In this document: one piece after another, positions 1 to 26,643 of the stretch
Layout of the letters: each line of letters starts with the position of its first letter
Position numbering within the stretch: the stretch's first letter is position 1
Source of the DNA: Amoebidium appalachense
Lineage: Eukaryota > Ichthyosporea
Direction: 5' to 3'
NCBI GenBank assembly: GCA_963693365.1
Contig: CAVNZM010000006.1
Location: 10,106,001-10,170,000 of the forward strand
Length of the DNA: 64,000 nucleotides
The notes under the pieces: generated by a model
What the model was told of the DNA's origin: nothing
The model's database searches: none
What the model saw: only the letters and a program-made list of their open reading frames with translations
Position numbers and translations under genes: made by a program

Positions 1-101
1 TCACTTTGCACACGGTTCTGCCTGTGCGTGGGGTGTTCTACTGCGGGTGATTGTGTTCCACTGTGGGTGGCTGTGTTCTAACTTTCAATCCCCCCTTGCA
101 G

Positions 102-285
102 CAAGCAGTGCATCCCGTGCAGGTGCCCATCATCCACAAGGAGTTCAGCCCCTCCACCAGAGGTATGTACACATGCGCAGGCTGAAACTAAACACGTTTC
201 TGGGGGGAGGGGGGAGGGGTCCGTCTGTGTTGTGTGTGTGTGTGTGTTGGGTGGTGGTGTTTGTGGTTTCTTTTTTTTTTTTTTT

Positions 286-316
<31 letters not shown>

Positions 317-1035
317 GGGCTGTGTTTGTGATCTCTCCTACATGGCATGTGAGTGCTATTTGCCTCTAACCTGGCTCTGCACAGTGATTGAGCGTGCACA
401 GCGCATCGTGGACGGCTACAAGGCCCACCAGGATGCAGGCATTGGCGCATTCGATCTGGACGGTGTCGTCATCGACCTGCCTGGTGCGTCCCTCCCATCC
501 TCTAAAACACTGCCCCCCCCCCCCCCCCCCCCCTCCCCCCTCCCCCCTCCCCCAACCCCCCCCCCAACACCAAAACTGCTGCAAGTCAATAGACGATCCC
601 ACATGCTGCCAGCACACCCACCAGAGTGCAGTGAGACTGACCCTGTTGCTGGACTCCACAGAGAATGCACCTCCCTTTGCTCTCTTTTCCCCTCACCGCC
701 TCCCTCCTTGTTTCCTCCCTTTGATTTGCCTACGGTCGTCTCTGCAATATGGGCACGGTCGGCAGGCATTGAGTAATTCAATTCACTTATTGCACTCTGC
801 TTGAACGAGCGCATTTAGGGCGTGCTGAACCAGACGGGTTACCTGATCTCTCACAGTGCTTCCCGGCTCCTGTATTTGTTGTCCACACACCAAAACCCTT
901 CTACACCCACCAATGTCTATTCCCCTTGCAATCTGTATGGTGTTGGCAGTGGTGAATGTGTACTTTGCTCTCTGTAACACCTTCTGCCCCCCCCCCCCCC
1001 CCCCCCCCCCCCAAACACACACACACGCACCCGTT

Positions 1036-1080
<45 letters not shown>

Positions 1081-1424
1081 CTGCACGCACACGCACACAC
1101 ACACACACACACACGTTCTGCACGCACACACGCGCACGCACACACACACACACACAAACCGTTAAACACACACACATGAATGCATAAACATGCACGCGCG
1201 TACACCCACACACGCACGTGCACAACCATACACACACACACCTCATCTTTGTGCTTCTCACACGCTCGGCTGCCTATCTGCCTGTCTAACCATTAACACC
1301 CCCCCCCCCTTTCCCCCCCCCCTCCCCTCCCCCCCCTCCACACACACACCGCCGCCGCCACCACCACCACCACCACCACCTCCCCTGCCCTTCACATCCT
1401 TTCCCTTACCCCCCCCCCCCCCCC

Positions 1425-1467
<43 letters not shown>

Positions 1468-1511
1468 ACACACACACATACACACACTCGCACTCACACA
1501 CCCACACACAA

Positions 1512-1542
<31 letters not shown>

Positions 1543-1640
1543 CACGTGCAGTTCTGAAGTGGGCCGAGAAGGTGATTGCCCGTGCCCAGGTTGCCAGGGC
1601 CACAGGCTCATACCCGTCGGAGGAGGAGTACCACTGGTAG
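102..1640 (+). CDS. CLYBL: CLYBL-type citramalyl-CoA lyase, C-terminal exons
   Basis: Three exons at 102-162, 385-483 and 1552-1640 join in phase and end in TAG at 1638. They encode about 83 C-terminal residues; the 5' part lies outside the window. The reading starts [19 protein letters not shown], continues through [15 protein letters not shown] and [15 protein letters not shown], and ends in a short tail. This matches the end of the HpcH/HpaI aldolase/citrate-lyase beta family, where an HPxQ..V...FSPS segment precedes a helix and a GAF..xG..ID.P motif. CLYBL proteins are mitochondrial enzymes that cleave citramalyl-CoA to acetyl-CoA and pyruvate, a role known from animals and not visible here. 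Each exon is bounded by AG and GT. Intron 1 carries a T-run fused to a G-run (271-319); intron 2 is mostly poly(C) and (CA)n. A bacterial-type citrate lyase beta paralogue is the main alternative. Confidence 0.85.
981..1545. repeat. Poly(C) and (CA)n arrays in the CLYBL intron
   Basis: Long C-runs (987-1012, 1411-1467) alternate with (CA)n blocks interrupted by a repeated GTTCTGCACG unit (about 1030-1160). All open frames here are Pro, Cys-Val or His-Thr repeats with no coding signal. Confidence 0.9.
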
Positions 1641-2300
1641 TCCAGTCCCTAGTTTCTTGATATGTGGCCGTAGGATTAGGCCCGGTCGACACACCGTTTT
1701 GGTCTTTAATGTAATAGAGTTATTGGCACAGATCGCAAGTAGTAAAGCGCTTCTGCACGTGATTCGCGCACATAATTGTATGTATATTTTGCAAAATTTG
1801 CCTTAGGACCTAGGAAGACGACACGACACGACACCTAATCGAATACGTATAGTTAACCGCTTCCGTGCGAAGGAAGAGGGGCAAAAACAAAGCAAAAAAA
1901 AAAAAGTATATATGAAGGTGGTAAGTGATAAAGACACTATCGTCTACCAGTAAAAGAAGCATGCCACACGTCACCTGTATTGTGGCGGCTATTTCAGTTC
2001 ATGATGAACAGCTCGTGACCAGGCTTCGCGTATCTCTTCAGTTCCGCATTCTAGCCTTAAGGTCCCTTCCCCTACGCACAACATACACACACGCACGGGC
2101 GCGCGCGACACACACTGCCCGGCTGAATTTTGACCTTATCCTTCCCTCTGAGGCTCCGCCCCTCCCCTGCACCATAAGGCACGCACACACACAAACACAC
2201 ACACACACGTGACACACACACACACACACGCACACACACACACACATGTAAACCCAGCCCTGAATCTAATGTAACCTCCGGATCCCTCCCCCCCCCCTCC
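1641..2300. other. Intergenic, short CA microsatellite, no gene seen
   Basis: Space between the CLYBL stop and a dispersed repeat. It holds an A-rich patch near 1890-1905 and an interrupted (CA)n block at 2178-2247. No open frame has splice signals or a recognisable protein. Confidence 0.6.
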
Positions 2301-3165
2301 CATCTTTACTTCCATGCAACCGGGCATGGTTGCTCTGTGTCGTGCATCTGTAAGCACATACGCGTTTTTCGCTGCACTGCATTAGTTTGCACACACATCT
2401 TCACCGTTCTGCTCACCTTGCTTGCATAAGCAACCCTGCTCGTCTTTGATCAAGACGGGTTGACCCACCCAAGTTCAGTTGATGCTGCTGTTTGAGTTGG
2501 AGCGTCGTATATACGCGGGCTAAGGGGTCGAAACTCAGACGCAATTGATGACTTGGGCCCTCCCTGAGGATGGGCTCTGCTTATGACGCATACTGTGCGC
2601 ATGGCTGATGTTGCATACTTGAATGTTTGCCTTTGCATGTGTCCTGCACCATGCTTCTCATCGTGTATGCGTACTTTGTACTGTGTTCCGCATTCAAACC
2701 CCCCTGTCTTCTTTCAGAGGTGTCCTTTCAGGACAGACCACTGTGTGGAGACATCTTTACTTCCATGCAACCGGGCATGGTTGCTCTGTGTCGTGCATCT
2801 GTAAGCACATACGCGTTTTTCGCTGCACTGCATTAGTTTGCACACACATCTTCACCGTTCTGCTCACCTTGCTTGCATAAGCAACCCTGCTCGTCTTTGA
2901 TCAAGACGGGTTGACCCACCCAAGTTCAGTTGATGCTGCTGTTTGAGTTGGAGCGTCGTATATACGCGCGGGCTAAGGGGTCGAAACTCAGACGCAATTG
3001 ATGACTTGGGCCCTCCCTGAGGATGGGCTCTGCTTATGACGCATACTGTGCGCATGGCTGATGTTGCATACTTGAATGTTTGCCTTTGCATGTGTCCTGC
3101 ACCATGCTTCTCATCGTGTATGCGTACTTTGTACTGTGTTCCGCATTCACCCCAACCCCCCTCCC
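2301..3165 (+). repeat. Tandem pair of a dispersed repeat ending in poly(C)
   Basis: The sequence from 2301 recurs from 2752 almost unchanged (period 451 bp; the only clear difference seen is an extra GC near 2966). Each copy runs through GATCAAGACGGGTTGACCC, the GGGTCGAAACTC segment and a GGATGGGCTCTGC segment, and ends at TGTTCCGCATTCA. The second copy then enters a C-rich tract. Related copies occur at 6380-6765 (-), 9912-10330, 14640-15030, 47530-47640 (-) and, as tail fragments, near 900-1012, 15716-15760 and 57555-57656. GGGTCGAAACTC loosely resembles a pol III B box, so a SINE is possible but not shown. Confidence 0.8.
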
Positions 3166-3496
3166 CCCCCCCCCCCCCCCTTCCTCCCCTCCCCCTCCTG
3201 CAACTTCCACACGCGCACACCGAGTCCCATGCATAAACAATGAAAACGCCTGTAGTGCCGAGCTGTCCCAGATTGCCAACTGGCCGCTATGCACATGCGG
3301 GTAGTGTAACCATATTTTGTACGGGCATGAGGCAGAGCCGGACCTTGGTTAAATCGCTGGTTTATGGGTCAAGGCCAAAGCCGCATGTTCAGCCGCCCAT
3401 TGCAGATAAAGGACGTGGTCATTTTGTAGCCGGCCCGTGTGGGTGCCCCGTAAGCAGCACGAGCTATTTGTCCATGGCGGCACGGGTACATCAAGC

Positions 3497-3569
3497 CTAG
3501 TTGTCCTGGGGAGGAGGAGGGGGTGGGGTGCACGTGGGGTGGTGATCGCGGGGGTCGGGGGTTGCCCCG

Positions 3570-3610
<41 letters not shown>

Positions 3611-5062
3611 GGGAGGGACCACTGGCACTGGTTCAGGACACCGCCGGTTTAACACCGTCTCCAACTGATGATGGTACAGCGCAACAAATACGAGAAGCTG
3701 CTTCGTGATCACCGTAGTGAAATACACCACGCCCACAATCGTTACTTCCCAGCGCACTTGGATAATGCTCCATCGTCCACTTCTTCTCACCATAATTTCA
3801 AATGCCAGAAACGACACTAACGATAATAACACTGTGGCTGTTTCGACAAGGGTGTACACAAAGCACAGAAACGTTTCAAACGGAGGCGGACTTGTCATGG
3901 CAACAAATTGCATTCTGTATTGGATGTTGATTGTGACCAGAAGTAGGTAAGGAAGCCAGAACATGAAAGCAACTTTGCACACCCACCACGTCTGAAGGGT
4001 TGCATATATAATTATCTTCGGGGCGATCCATTTGAGATTCAGCATGTCTGGCTGGCCGGTGAACACGGCAACACGGCGCAGACAGAGGACTACGTTGACG
4101 ATTTCGCTGGTAACCTGCAAGGAACCGGTTGGTAGCACGTGCAAGTGTTAGAGCCAGGCATGTTGATGCGATGGCGTGCACAGGGATGCACTGAGCAAGT
4201 GCACACACACGGTTATATGGGTTTGGTGTTTGACAAAAATCATATGCGTCATGTGCACTGTGACTGTTCAAAAATGTGCTCAAGCTAACGGTGCACACTT
4301 GCGCTAGACAGGGTGATGCTGCAGTCTGTGATGAGGTCATAATCACGGTAGCATTTGCTTTTAAAATTGCAAAAATTGTGTTTACGTGCCACAGAATACT
4401 TGCAGTTTGCGAGAAAGAAATTCGAGCCGTGCATGCCTTGGATGCCTGTCCTCGTGCTCAGTGACCATGATCATCCAAAATATATTCACCATGCCGTGAG
4501 ATGTTCGCTTTTTTAGGCTAACAGTAAATCTGAGAGCGTTCCATGTGGCAGGTTGCATCGAGGACTTTGGTGAGTCGAAAATGCAGACAAGTGAGGGATG
4601 CAAAGGCTCAATAAGGGAGGGAGTTGCTTGGATGGGGGGGAGGGGTGGGGGAGAGGGGGGGAGGGGAGGTGGAGAGGAGGGGGAGGGGGAGGGGGAGGAG
4701 GGGGAGAGGGGGGGCTGCCAAACCTCTGAGGTCAAACCAGGCAGGGGCAGGCTGTCGTCCAGCCAGGCATAGACATAATGGTCCAGACAGCCCAGCAGCA
4801 GAGGTATGAGCGCCACAAAGACCAGGCACGTGCTTGCGGCCTGACTGCGCACGTGTCGCCACATACACACACACAGTGCGCACACGTACAGCGAAAGCAC
4901 TACAGCGCCGTGTATTGACGATGCAACGGCAAGTTGCGAGGCTGAGGGAAAAACAGATATGAATGTACTGATCGTGGCCACCCCATGGTTCAGGGGTGCA
5001 TATGATGTCCGGTAATCGTTGTGAAGCGCGGTCGATGTCACGATCACAATTGGGATCAGATT
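3497..5062 (-). CDS. Multi-pass membrane protein (partial, N-terminus not found)
   Basis: Two exons join in phase: 5062-4724 (ends LPLPGLTSE before a GTTTGG donor) and 4114-3497. The first has an extracellular-looking stretch, then two hydrophobic segments around VVLSLYVCALCVCMW and STCLVFVALIPLLLGCLDHY. The second has about four more, including CKVAFMFWLPYLLLVTINIQ, TATVLLSLVSFLAFEI and TIVGVVYFTTVITKQLLVF. About 320 residues are covered, ending in a Pro-rich tail read through a poly(G/C) tract to TAG at 3497; that tail may instead be intron. The KWIAPKIIIYATL segment is vaguely like the membrane core of Wntless/TMEM181-type proteins, but I would not assign a family. The initiator exon was not found; a candidate ORF lies at 5727-5951. 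Confidence 0.55.
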
Positions 5063-5726
5063 CTCAGTCGCATCATGATTGACATGGGCGTGCCGCGTGA
5101 CACATTTAAAGCCGTGGGTTTACAAGATGCACGTACACGTGTCAGAGTGCAGGATGTGTTTGCGTTGGCAGTCCCTCACGAGGGTGGACCTATGTGAACC
5201 AATGTGTGTGTGCCCTGGTCACTGTGGAGTGGCAAGACTGGTGCTGATTGATGTGCAGGAGGGTTGTCGGCCTTGGGGTTGTGCGGCGTATGCCAACGTG
5301 GTGATGTAGAGAGACGGGCTGAGGGTTTGTGTTCCAGTCAGAATCAGTCCGCAGAACTTGAGCCCTATGTGTACATACACTTGTGTGCGTGTAATTACCT
5401 AACCGATCCGACCTCAGGTTGTCCATGAGCCACGGATTAGGTCTGCCTCGCAATTCGGGACCACATCTAGCTCGCTTGTGACTTTGTTTGCTGCACTCTT
5501 TTCCCCAGCCAAGCCATGCCTTCAGTGCTATCAGTTCTGAGAACACTGGAGTGTTGGCCAGTGACTTAACCTGAGGCGCTTAAAATAAACCCACAGTGAC
5601 GAACCTGGTGTCACAAGTGTGAAGGCTTGTGCTTGTGGTGTACGGATGTGTAGACACTACTCGTTCAAGTAGTCCTTTGGCCTGGCCTGGGACGCTAAAA
5701 TAGTATAATATTATAATATTTATTCG

Positions 5727-5951
5727 TCAAAACGTGGCAAAACTGTCCCGCCGCACTGGTCCATTGCAGGCTGTACTGACTGGCCCACACAGTCCGTGTG
5801 ACACAGCCTGCTCGGGGGGCCGACGGGGGCATGCACGGTGTACATACTGGTACACAGAGGTGATGACTATGACGTCATTGATGGTGGAGGTTCTGGCTTG
5901 CAGAAGCTGCTTGTCGGACAGAAAGGTAGTACGCTGTAGACTATTTGGCAT
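5727..5951 (-). CDS. Small ATG-initiated ORF, candidate 5' exon of the membrane protein gene
   Basis: A 74-residue frame starts with ATG at 5951 and reads MPNSLQRTTFLSDKQLLQ, then STINDVIVITSVYQ. A strong GTATGT donor could end the exon inside the TACCAGTATG stretch. Composition is ordinary rather than repeat-like. It lies upstream of, and on the same strand as, the membrane protein exons. INDVIVITSVYQ resembles IPIVIVTSTALH at the start of the next exon, which may be coincidence. It could also be a chance frame. Confidence 0.25.
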   Translation of the reverse strand: MPNSLQRTTFLSDKQLLQARTSTINDVIVITSVYQYVHRACPRRPPEQAVSHGLCGPVSTACNGPVRRDSFATF

Positions 5952-6239
5952 GCTGATGCGTGTTTAGCCAATCCCATGCGAGTTTCCACAAAAATAAAAA
6001 AAAGTTCGAACTCTGGCGAACTTTGGGGGAAAACAAGCGTAAAGCATTACTCAGTGCACACTATTTTTGGTTGCCACCGTCATGTACTTGCTGTATTTCC
6101 GTAGACACACACAACACGGTTGGCAAGAGGCCCACCGTTCAAATCGTATTTAAAACAGCTGTGCCCACTGAAACCCGCTTGAAACAGTGGGCATCGGTGT
6201 GGGCACCGGTACCGGTACCTGAGCAGTGACTAAAGTGTT

Positions 6240-6800
6240 ACGATACTAATATTATAATAACTCAACGCCCAATTCAAACGCCCGAGTTGTTTTTCTTTCT
6301 GGAACTACAGGATTATGGGGCGGGAGCCGAGACACAGGAAGGAGAGAGGTTGGGGTTTGGCGGGGTTGCATGGGGTGGCGGCGGGTTAGAATGCGGAACG
6401 GTACGAAGTACAAAAACACGATGAGAAACACGGTGCAGGACACAGGCAAAAGCAAGCATCCAACTAGCAACATCAGCAACGCGCGCAATATGCAAAAAAA
6501 GTAGAGCCCATCCTTAGGGGAGGTTCAAGTCATCAGTTGCATCTGAGTTTCGACCCCTTCCCTAGCCTCGTTTACGAAACCCAATTCAGATAGCAGCACC
6601 AACTGAACTTGGGAGGGTCAATCGTCTTGATCAGAAACGAGCAGGGTTGCTAATGAGAGTAAAACAGTGAAAGTTTATGTGGGCAAACTAATGCAGCATC
6701 AGGCAAAAATCCATACGAACAAATGCATGATAGAGAGCAACCATGCCCGGTTACACGGGTTTCGGAGTACAACTTGTCTCGGATGGGAGGGGGGGGGGGG
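6240..6800 (-). repeat. Minus-strand copy of the dispersed repeat
   Basis: On the minus strand this shows the same order of landmarks as the copies at 2.3-3.15 kb: GCAACCCTGCTCG, the GATCAAGACG segment, GGGTCGAAACTC, GGATGGGCTCTAC and the CCGCATTCTAACC end. It is diverged by many substitutions, and the frames across it are not coding. Confidence 0.75.
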
Positions 6801-8040
6801 GGGGGGGGGGAGGGGGGAGAGGGAGGTATCCGAGAGCAGCAGAGAGCAGCAGTGTCAAACACAAAGAGAGGGTATTCAAAAGTTGATTAAAAACCGGAAT
6901 AAACCGGAGAAGCTCTCGGTATTTTCTCGAGTAGAATTGGGTTGGCTAAAAGTAGTGGAGAATCGAACGTCGTAAGCGCACAAGCTGTAGTGCAGGAAAA
7001 AAGCTTCGAAGTGGACGTAATTTTTGCATGCTTATAAGCTCGTCCATACACCTTCGTTCCCAAGCACCACGACAAAAGTATACAGATCTTCAACTCCTTG
7101 TTACGACGCCCGATTCCGTGCGATAGGCTATCTATAGTGCAGAAGGCTCATAGATGTGCCTGTTATCATTACTGCCGCCTCTCATCACATGAAAACGAAA
7201 AACGAAAAGAAATCGACGAGCAAACGGCTGCCAGTAATGTAGCTAACCTTTTGGTGTCAATTATAGTTTACCAACGCAGCGTTCGTTTGCTCAAACTCAT
7301 GGCTTTGCTGTGCGCATGAATTCCGAGGCAGTAGTAAAAGCTACTATGGCACGATGTCTCCGGCAGTGGGCAGTGGGCACATTAGGGAACTAGTTAAGAA
7401 GTAGTACGCAATCTGTGCTAGACCTCGGGCTCGTGAGTAGAAAATGCTCACAACACATTAAAGCAATCCGGGCATTTACTTTGCTTACGTACAACTACAA
7501 ACAGTGTGCTTAGACAACTGCGCGCGGCCCGATCTTGTGCCGGGATCGGAATTGATCAGATACTGATAAGGGTTCACCAATCAACAATTATTTACACCCG
7601 CCAAAAATTTAGGTAACCAATCATTGATAAGATGGCTAGCCAAATAAGGCAGGAACCTGCGCAGGCAAGCCTCAGGGTGTAGATTGCACGGGGAATACGA
7701 TATGGTGACGCTCCCAGTTGCACTGTTATACAGGGGTTTCCACGCTCTCTTTCTTAACAAAAAATTACGGATAAAAAGAGCCACAGGCATGCTGCAGGCC
7801 TAGCTAGCAATAAGGGTACCTTTTCCGCGACGTAGTGTCCGTACGTGTGCCTGCAGACTGCGGGCACCGAGGGCCTTTGTCATACCTTTTGTTTGAGCCC
7901 GGGCAGACAGACAGGCAGGACTCTTGCATGTGTGTCACAGTTTCATTTATCACTATCACCCCAGCAACTTCTAACTTACTTATATCAATTTAGTTACGTT
8001 CGGGATTTTAAACGGCCTTTAGGCCGTAGTAGAAGGTAGG
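6801..8040. other. Intergenic and 5' flank of the GT61 gene
   Basis: More AT-rich than the surroundings, with no long microsatellite. No exon-like frame with splice signals was found. It should hold the GT61 promoter, but no TATA box or other element is clear enough to call. Confidence 0.4.
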
Positions 8041-17033
<8,993 letters not shown>

Positions 17034-17931
17034 GAGGTAGCTCTAAGGAATATATAGGTTGTGCTCTTATCTCAACTTCCTACCCTTTATAATCCATCCC
17101 TCCCCCCCCCCCCTCCCCCCCTCCCCCTCCCCCGCCCCCTACTTTTTCGCTCGACGATGTTTGATTGTTTTCCTATAGATTTTATGTAAGAAAGGGTGAA
17201 CGAAACTATATATGACGGTGACCTGAAGTCATATTTTGGTTTACAACGGTTTCAATGGTTTGTTAGCCGTTTTAGATAAAGTTTTTTTTTAACAATATTA
17301 TCACACTGTCAAATATCAACTTGCCGTTGTATAATGAGTGTGCAGCGGGGTACAATAGCAGTGGTCAAAAAAATGTGCCTAGTTTCAGCTTCCGATGTGT
17401 GGTTTATGATGCACACATGCAAATCACCACTGATAGTTTGATATTGGCACCGACATAGGTGTATAAATTTCCGATACACACAGCGAATAATCATCCAACT
17501 GATATTTACGAAATTCGATAATTCATGTATAAGCACATAGAGAAACATGTGACTACATTTGGTATTTGAGATATCTGCAATATTATGTAACCATGTACCA
17601 ATATATTGTTATGTCTGGCTACACATTCCAGACACCACTAATAGATGAGGCACTCGATATACACTTTGTGATAGCCTTAATGATATTTGCTGATGCTGTG
17701 AGTTATCTAATTGGCTACTTAAAATGTTTAACATTTAATTCCACTGCCGCTGGTCGGACACACCACTTATGACATAATAAAACGCTTCGCTTGAGTCTGG
17801 TGTCTGGTCGTCCAGCCCGTGGCTTGCAACATACACAGGTCTAGATGATGAAAACAACTTCAGGAGTAGTGCTTTTGTTGGAAGGTGATTGGGTTGAAGC
17901 TCAGCGGGGGTACAGCAGTACTGTAGGCGTG

Positions 17932-17962
<31 letters not shown>

Positions 17963-19305
17963 AAAAAAGCAAACAAACAAACAAAAAAAAAACACACACA
18001 CACATACGTATACACACATCCAGGATATATGGATTCGCTCGTACCTTTGCATGCATCTTCCTTCTTACAGGGCGTGTTGGTTGTGTTTTGTTTGCGCCCT
18101 GTGGGACGGGGGAAGGGGGGGGGGGGGGGGGGGTATATATACACAATGTATGGATGTGTACATGCGGCGGCGCAAAAAGATGGAAACAGTACCACGGAAA
18201 GACGGAAACAAAAAGACACCACGCAAAGTGGAACGTGCACTGCTAGGAAAGAGACGTATATACCTGCAGACTGCGCTCACTAATTGGGGGCCGGGGCTCT
18301 TATGCCTCCCAACAACTAGAATGGCTGCACATTTATGACTCCATATCATCTGGTGGTCGGTTACCAAGAAATCCTCGAACCCGGCACAAGACAGTCAGAT
18401 TTTCTCTAATTTTTGCGCCAGTGTCTACGATTTAAACGGGTCCTGTAGCATTCCTTTATTTAATACATCCTTCAAATACACAAAAAACCAAAGTCGATAC
18501 GGGAAGCTGTGCGTTCAATAATATTAGCCACAAGGCCCACCCCATACAGCCACCACACCACAACTGCTACTAAGAGTGACCAGACAGCATGAAAAATCGG
18601 TAAATAGGTCCGGACAACAGAAAAAATGATATTTCGCTATCAAATTAGGGAGTGCAAATCCGAAAATGGCAGGATTTACACGAGTTCAGATACAATCTCA
18701 ACTGACCTGCAGAAAGATAAACCTTTGGCAGCTGACGGCATACAACAAATGGTACAAAAAAATTCATTCAGAATTATACATACAGATGGGGAAAAGATGC
18801 GCAACCGTTACTCATCAATCATCCTAGGTGTGCATTACATATCTTATCAGGTTTAGCAAGCAAATATCTAGAATCTAAAAAACCAAGGCGATCCGTACAT
18901 GCCACAGTGGCGGGAAGAAAGCAAAAAACCCGCCTTTTTTCTTTCTTTTTTACGACTGTACGGTCAGCCCTTAATGTAAATTTTGTACTAGTGTGCCAGG
19001 GACCTCCACAATGCCAGCTGTCGCAGCGTTTCGTTTAAATAATAAAAAATAATAGTAAAAAAGGCGTTGTGTTCGATGCATAGTGCATGTGTTGCAGCCG
19101 TGCATATTTACGCGACCTACTCATTAGGTGCAAAATGCGGTAACTGTGTGTTACGTGTGCGATGATTGCCGGGGATGAATGTGTGGTAGTGGCATTACAT
19201 TATGTGTGTTGTCACGAAGGTGGCGTACTTTGAAAGAGAGACAGAGGGTTGTGTGTGTAGATGTGTTCTTGTGTCGTGTGTGGCCTGTGACTCTGCCTGC
19301 CCCCC
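17034..19305. other. Intergenic region between two convergent genes
   Basis: Between the GT61 stop and the stop of the minus-strand gene at 19306. It is largely AT-rich, with a C-run at about 17101-17115, a C-run passing into an A-run at 17932-17968 and a G-run at 18115-18133. A 76-residue frame at 18626-18856 has no splice signals or recognisable features. It should contain both 3' UTRs. Confidence 0.5.
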
Positions 19306-25540
<6,235 letters not shown>

Positions 25541-26605
25541 CTGAGCGCAATAAAGACAACACAGCTACTTATTCTGATAAAAAATTTATGATTCAGATGA
25601 TAAAGTAGTGGCAGAAACACCATTTGAACCTGGGCAAACTCTTTGTGCTCGAAAAGGCTTACACTAGGCAGCTTATGTCTTACAGAACGCACACCTAACC
25701 AACACACGAAACAGACGAAACTGTGAGTGCAACTGTAAGAAAATTAAACTGTGCCCACCGCACAAAAAGGGATTTAAGCTGAACAGCGTTGTGTTTACGC
25801 GACCATAGCACAGGAAACGGTGCCAATTTAAACCAACGCAACTACTACCCGCTGCGCAGCAAAAGAAGACTTCACCCGTTGGCCTTGACCACTGACTGAT
25901 GCAGTGATATGCCCCCCGGGGACGAGCTGAGCCCGACGTCAACCGGCAACGCACTCCAATTGCTCCAACCGGAGATGGGCAAATGCTTTTTTAAAGACAC
26001 TTGGTGCGCACAAGTTGTCGCCTTCATTGCGATTGTTCCTTAGATGCATATGTTGTCTCATTATAGCAGATAAAGTAGGTAAATATTTTATTTATATTGA
26101 AATATCTTTGTAACATTCTCTTTTTGAATGAGTACACTATCTCCAGACTATTTTGCTCTGGCGGGCCAACATCTGCAGCTGACGTCAGCTGCAATGGATA
26201 TGGGCTTTTTTTGCCACCTTTCAGCTCAAAATCCAGTAAAATGCCATGTGGGCAGATGATTGGCTGTCTGCGGTATGCCGAGCCGGGCGCCGAGGACCGC
26301 CGCCCGGCCGCCGGTGACTGCCGTGAGTCCCATAGAGTGCCACCGGCCGACAAGCTAGGGTCAAAGTTTAGCCCTCTGGGCGCACTCATGAGATCAGTAC
26401 GTATACCCTATATGTACCATAGACAGACGGCTTTCTTTACTCATATGCAGTGTGACGGTTTGGGGCAGACCACAGAAGAAAGAGAGCGCACGGTGCACGG
26501 AGTACTGGCCGGGGAAGTGGACTTCCGAGGGAATGATAGTCGGGAGATTTGGCTGGCAAGAAGAGAGAGATCGATCTCAGAGAGAAAGAGAGAGAGAGAG
26601 GGAGA

Positions 26606-26643
<38 letters not shown>

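Noticed and set aside
2583-2880. Small ORFs in the repeat copies (also 3036-3304, 14850-15208)
   Set aside because: The same frame is present in the 2.58, 3.03 and 14.9 kb copies but not preserved in more diverged ones, and it overlaps only repeat sequence.
18626-18856. 76-codon ORF in the intergenic region
   Set aside because: AT-rich, no splice partners, no motif; compatible with chance.
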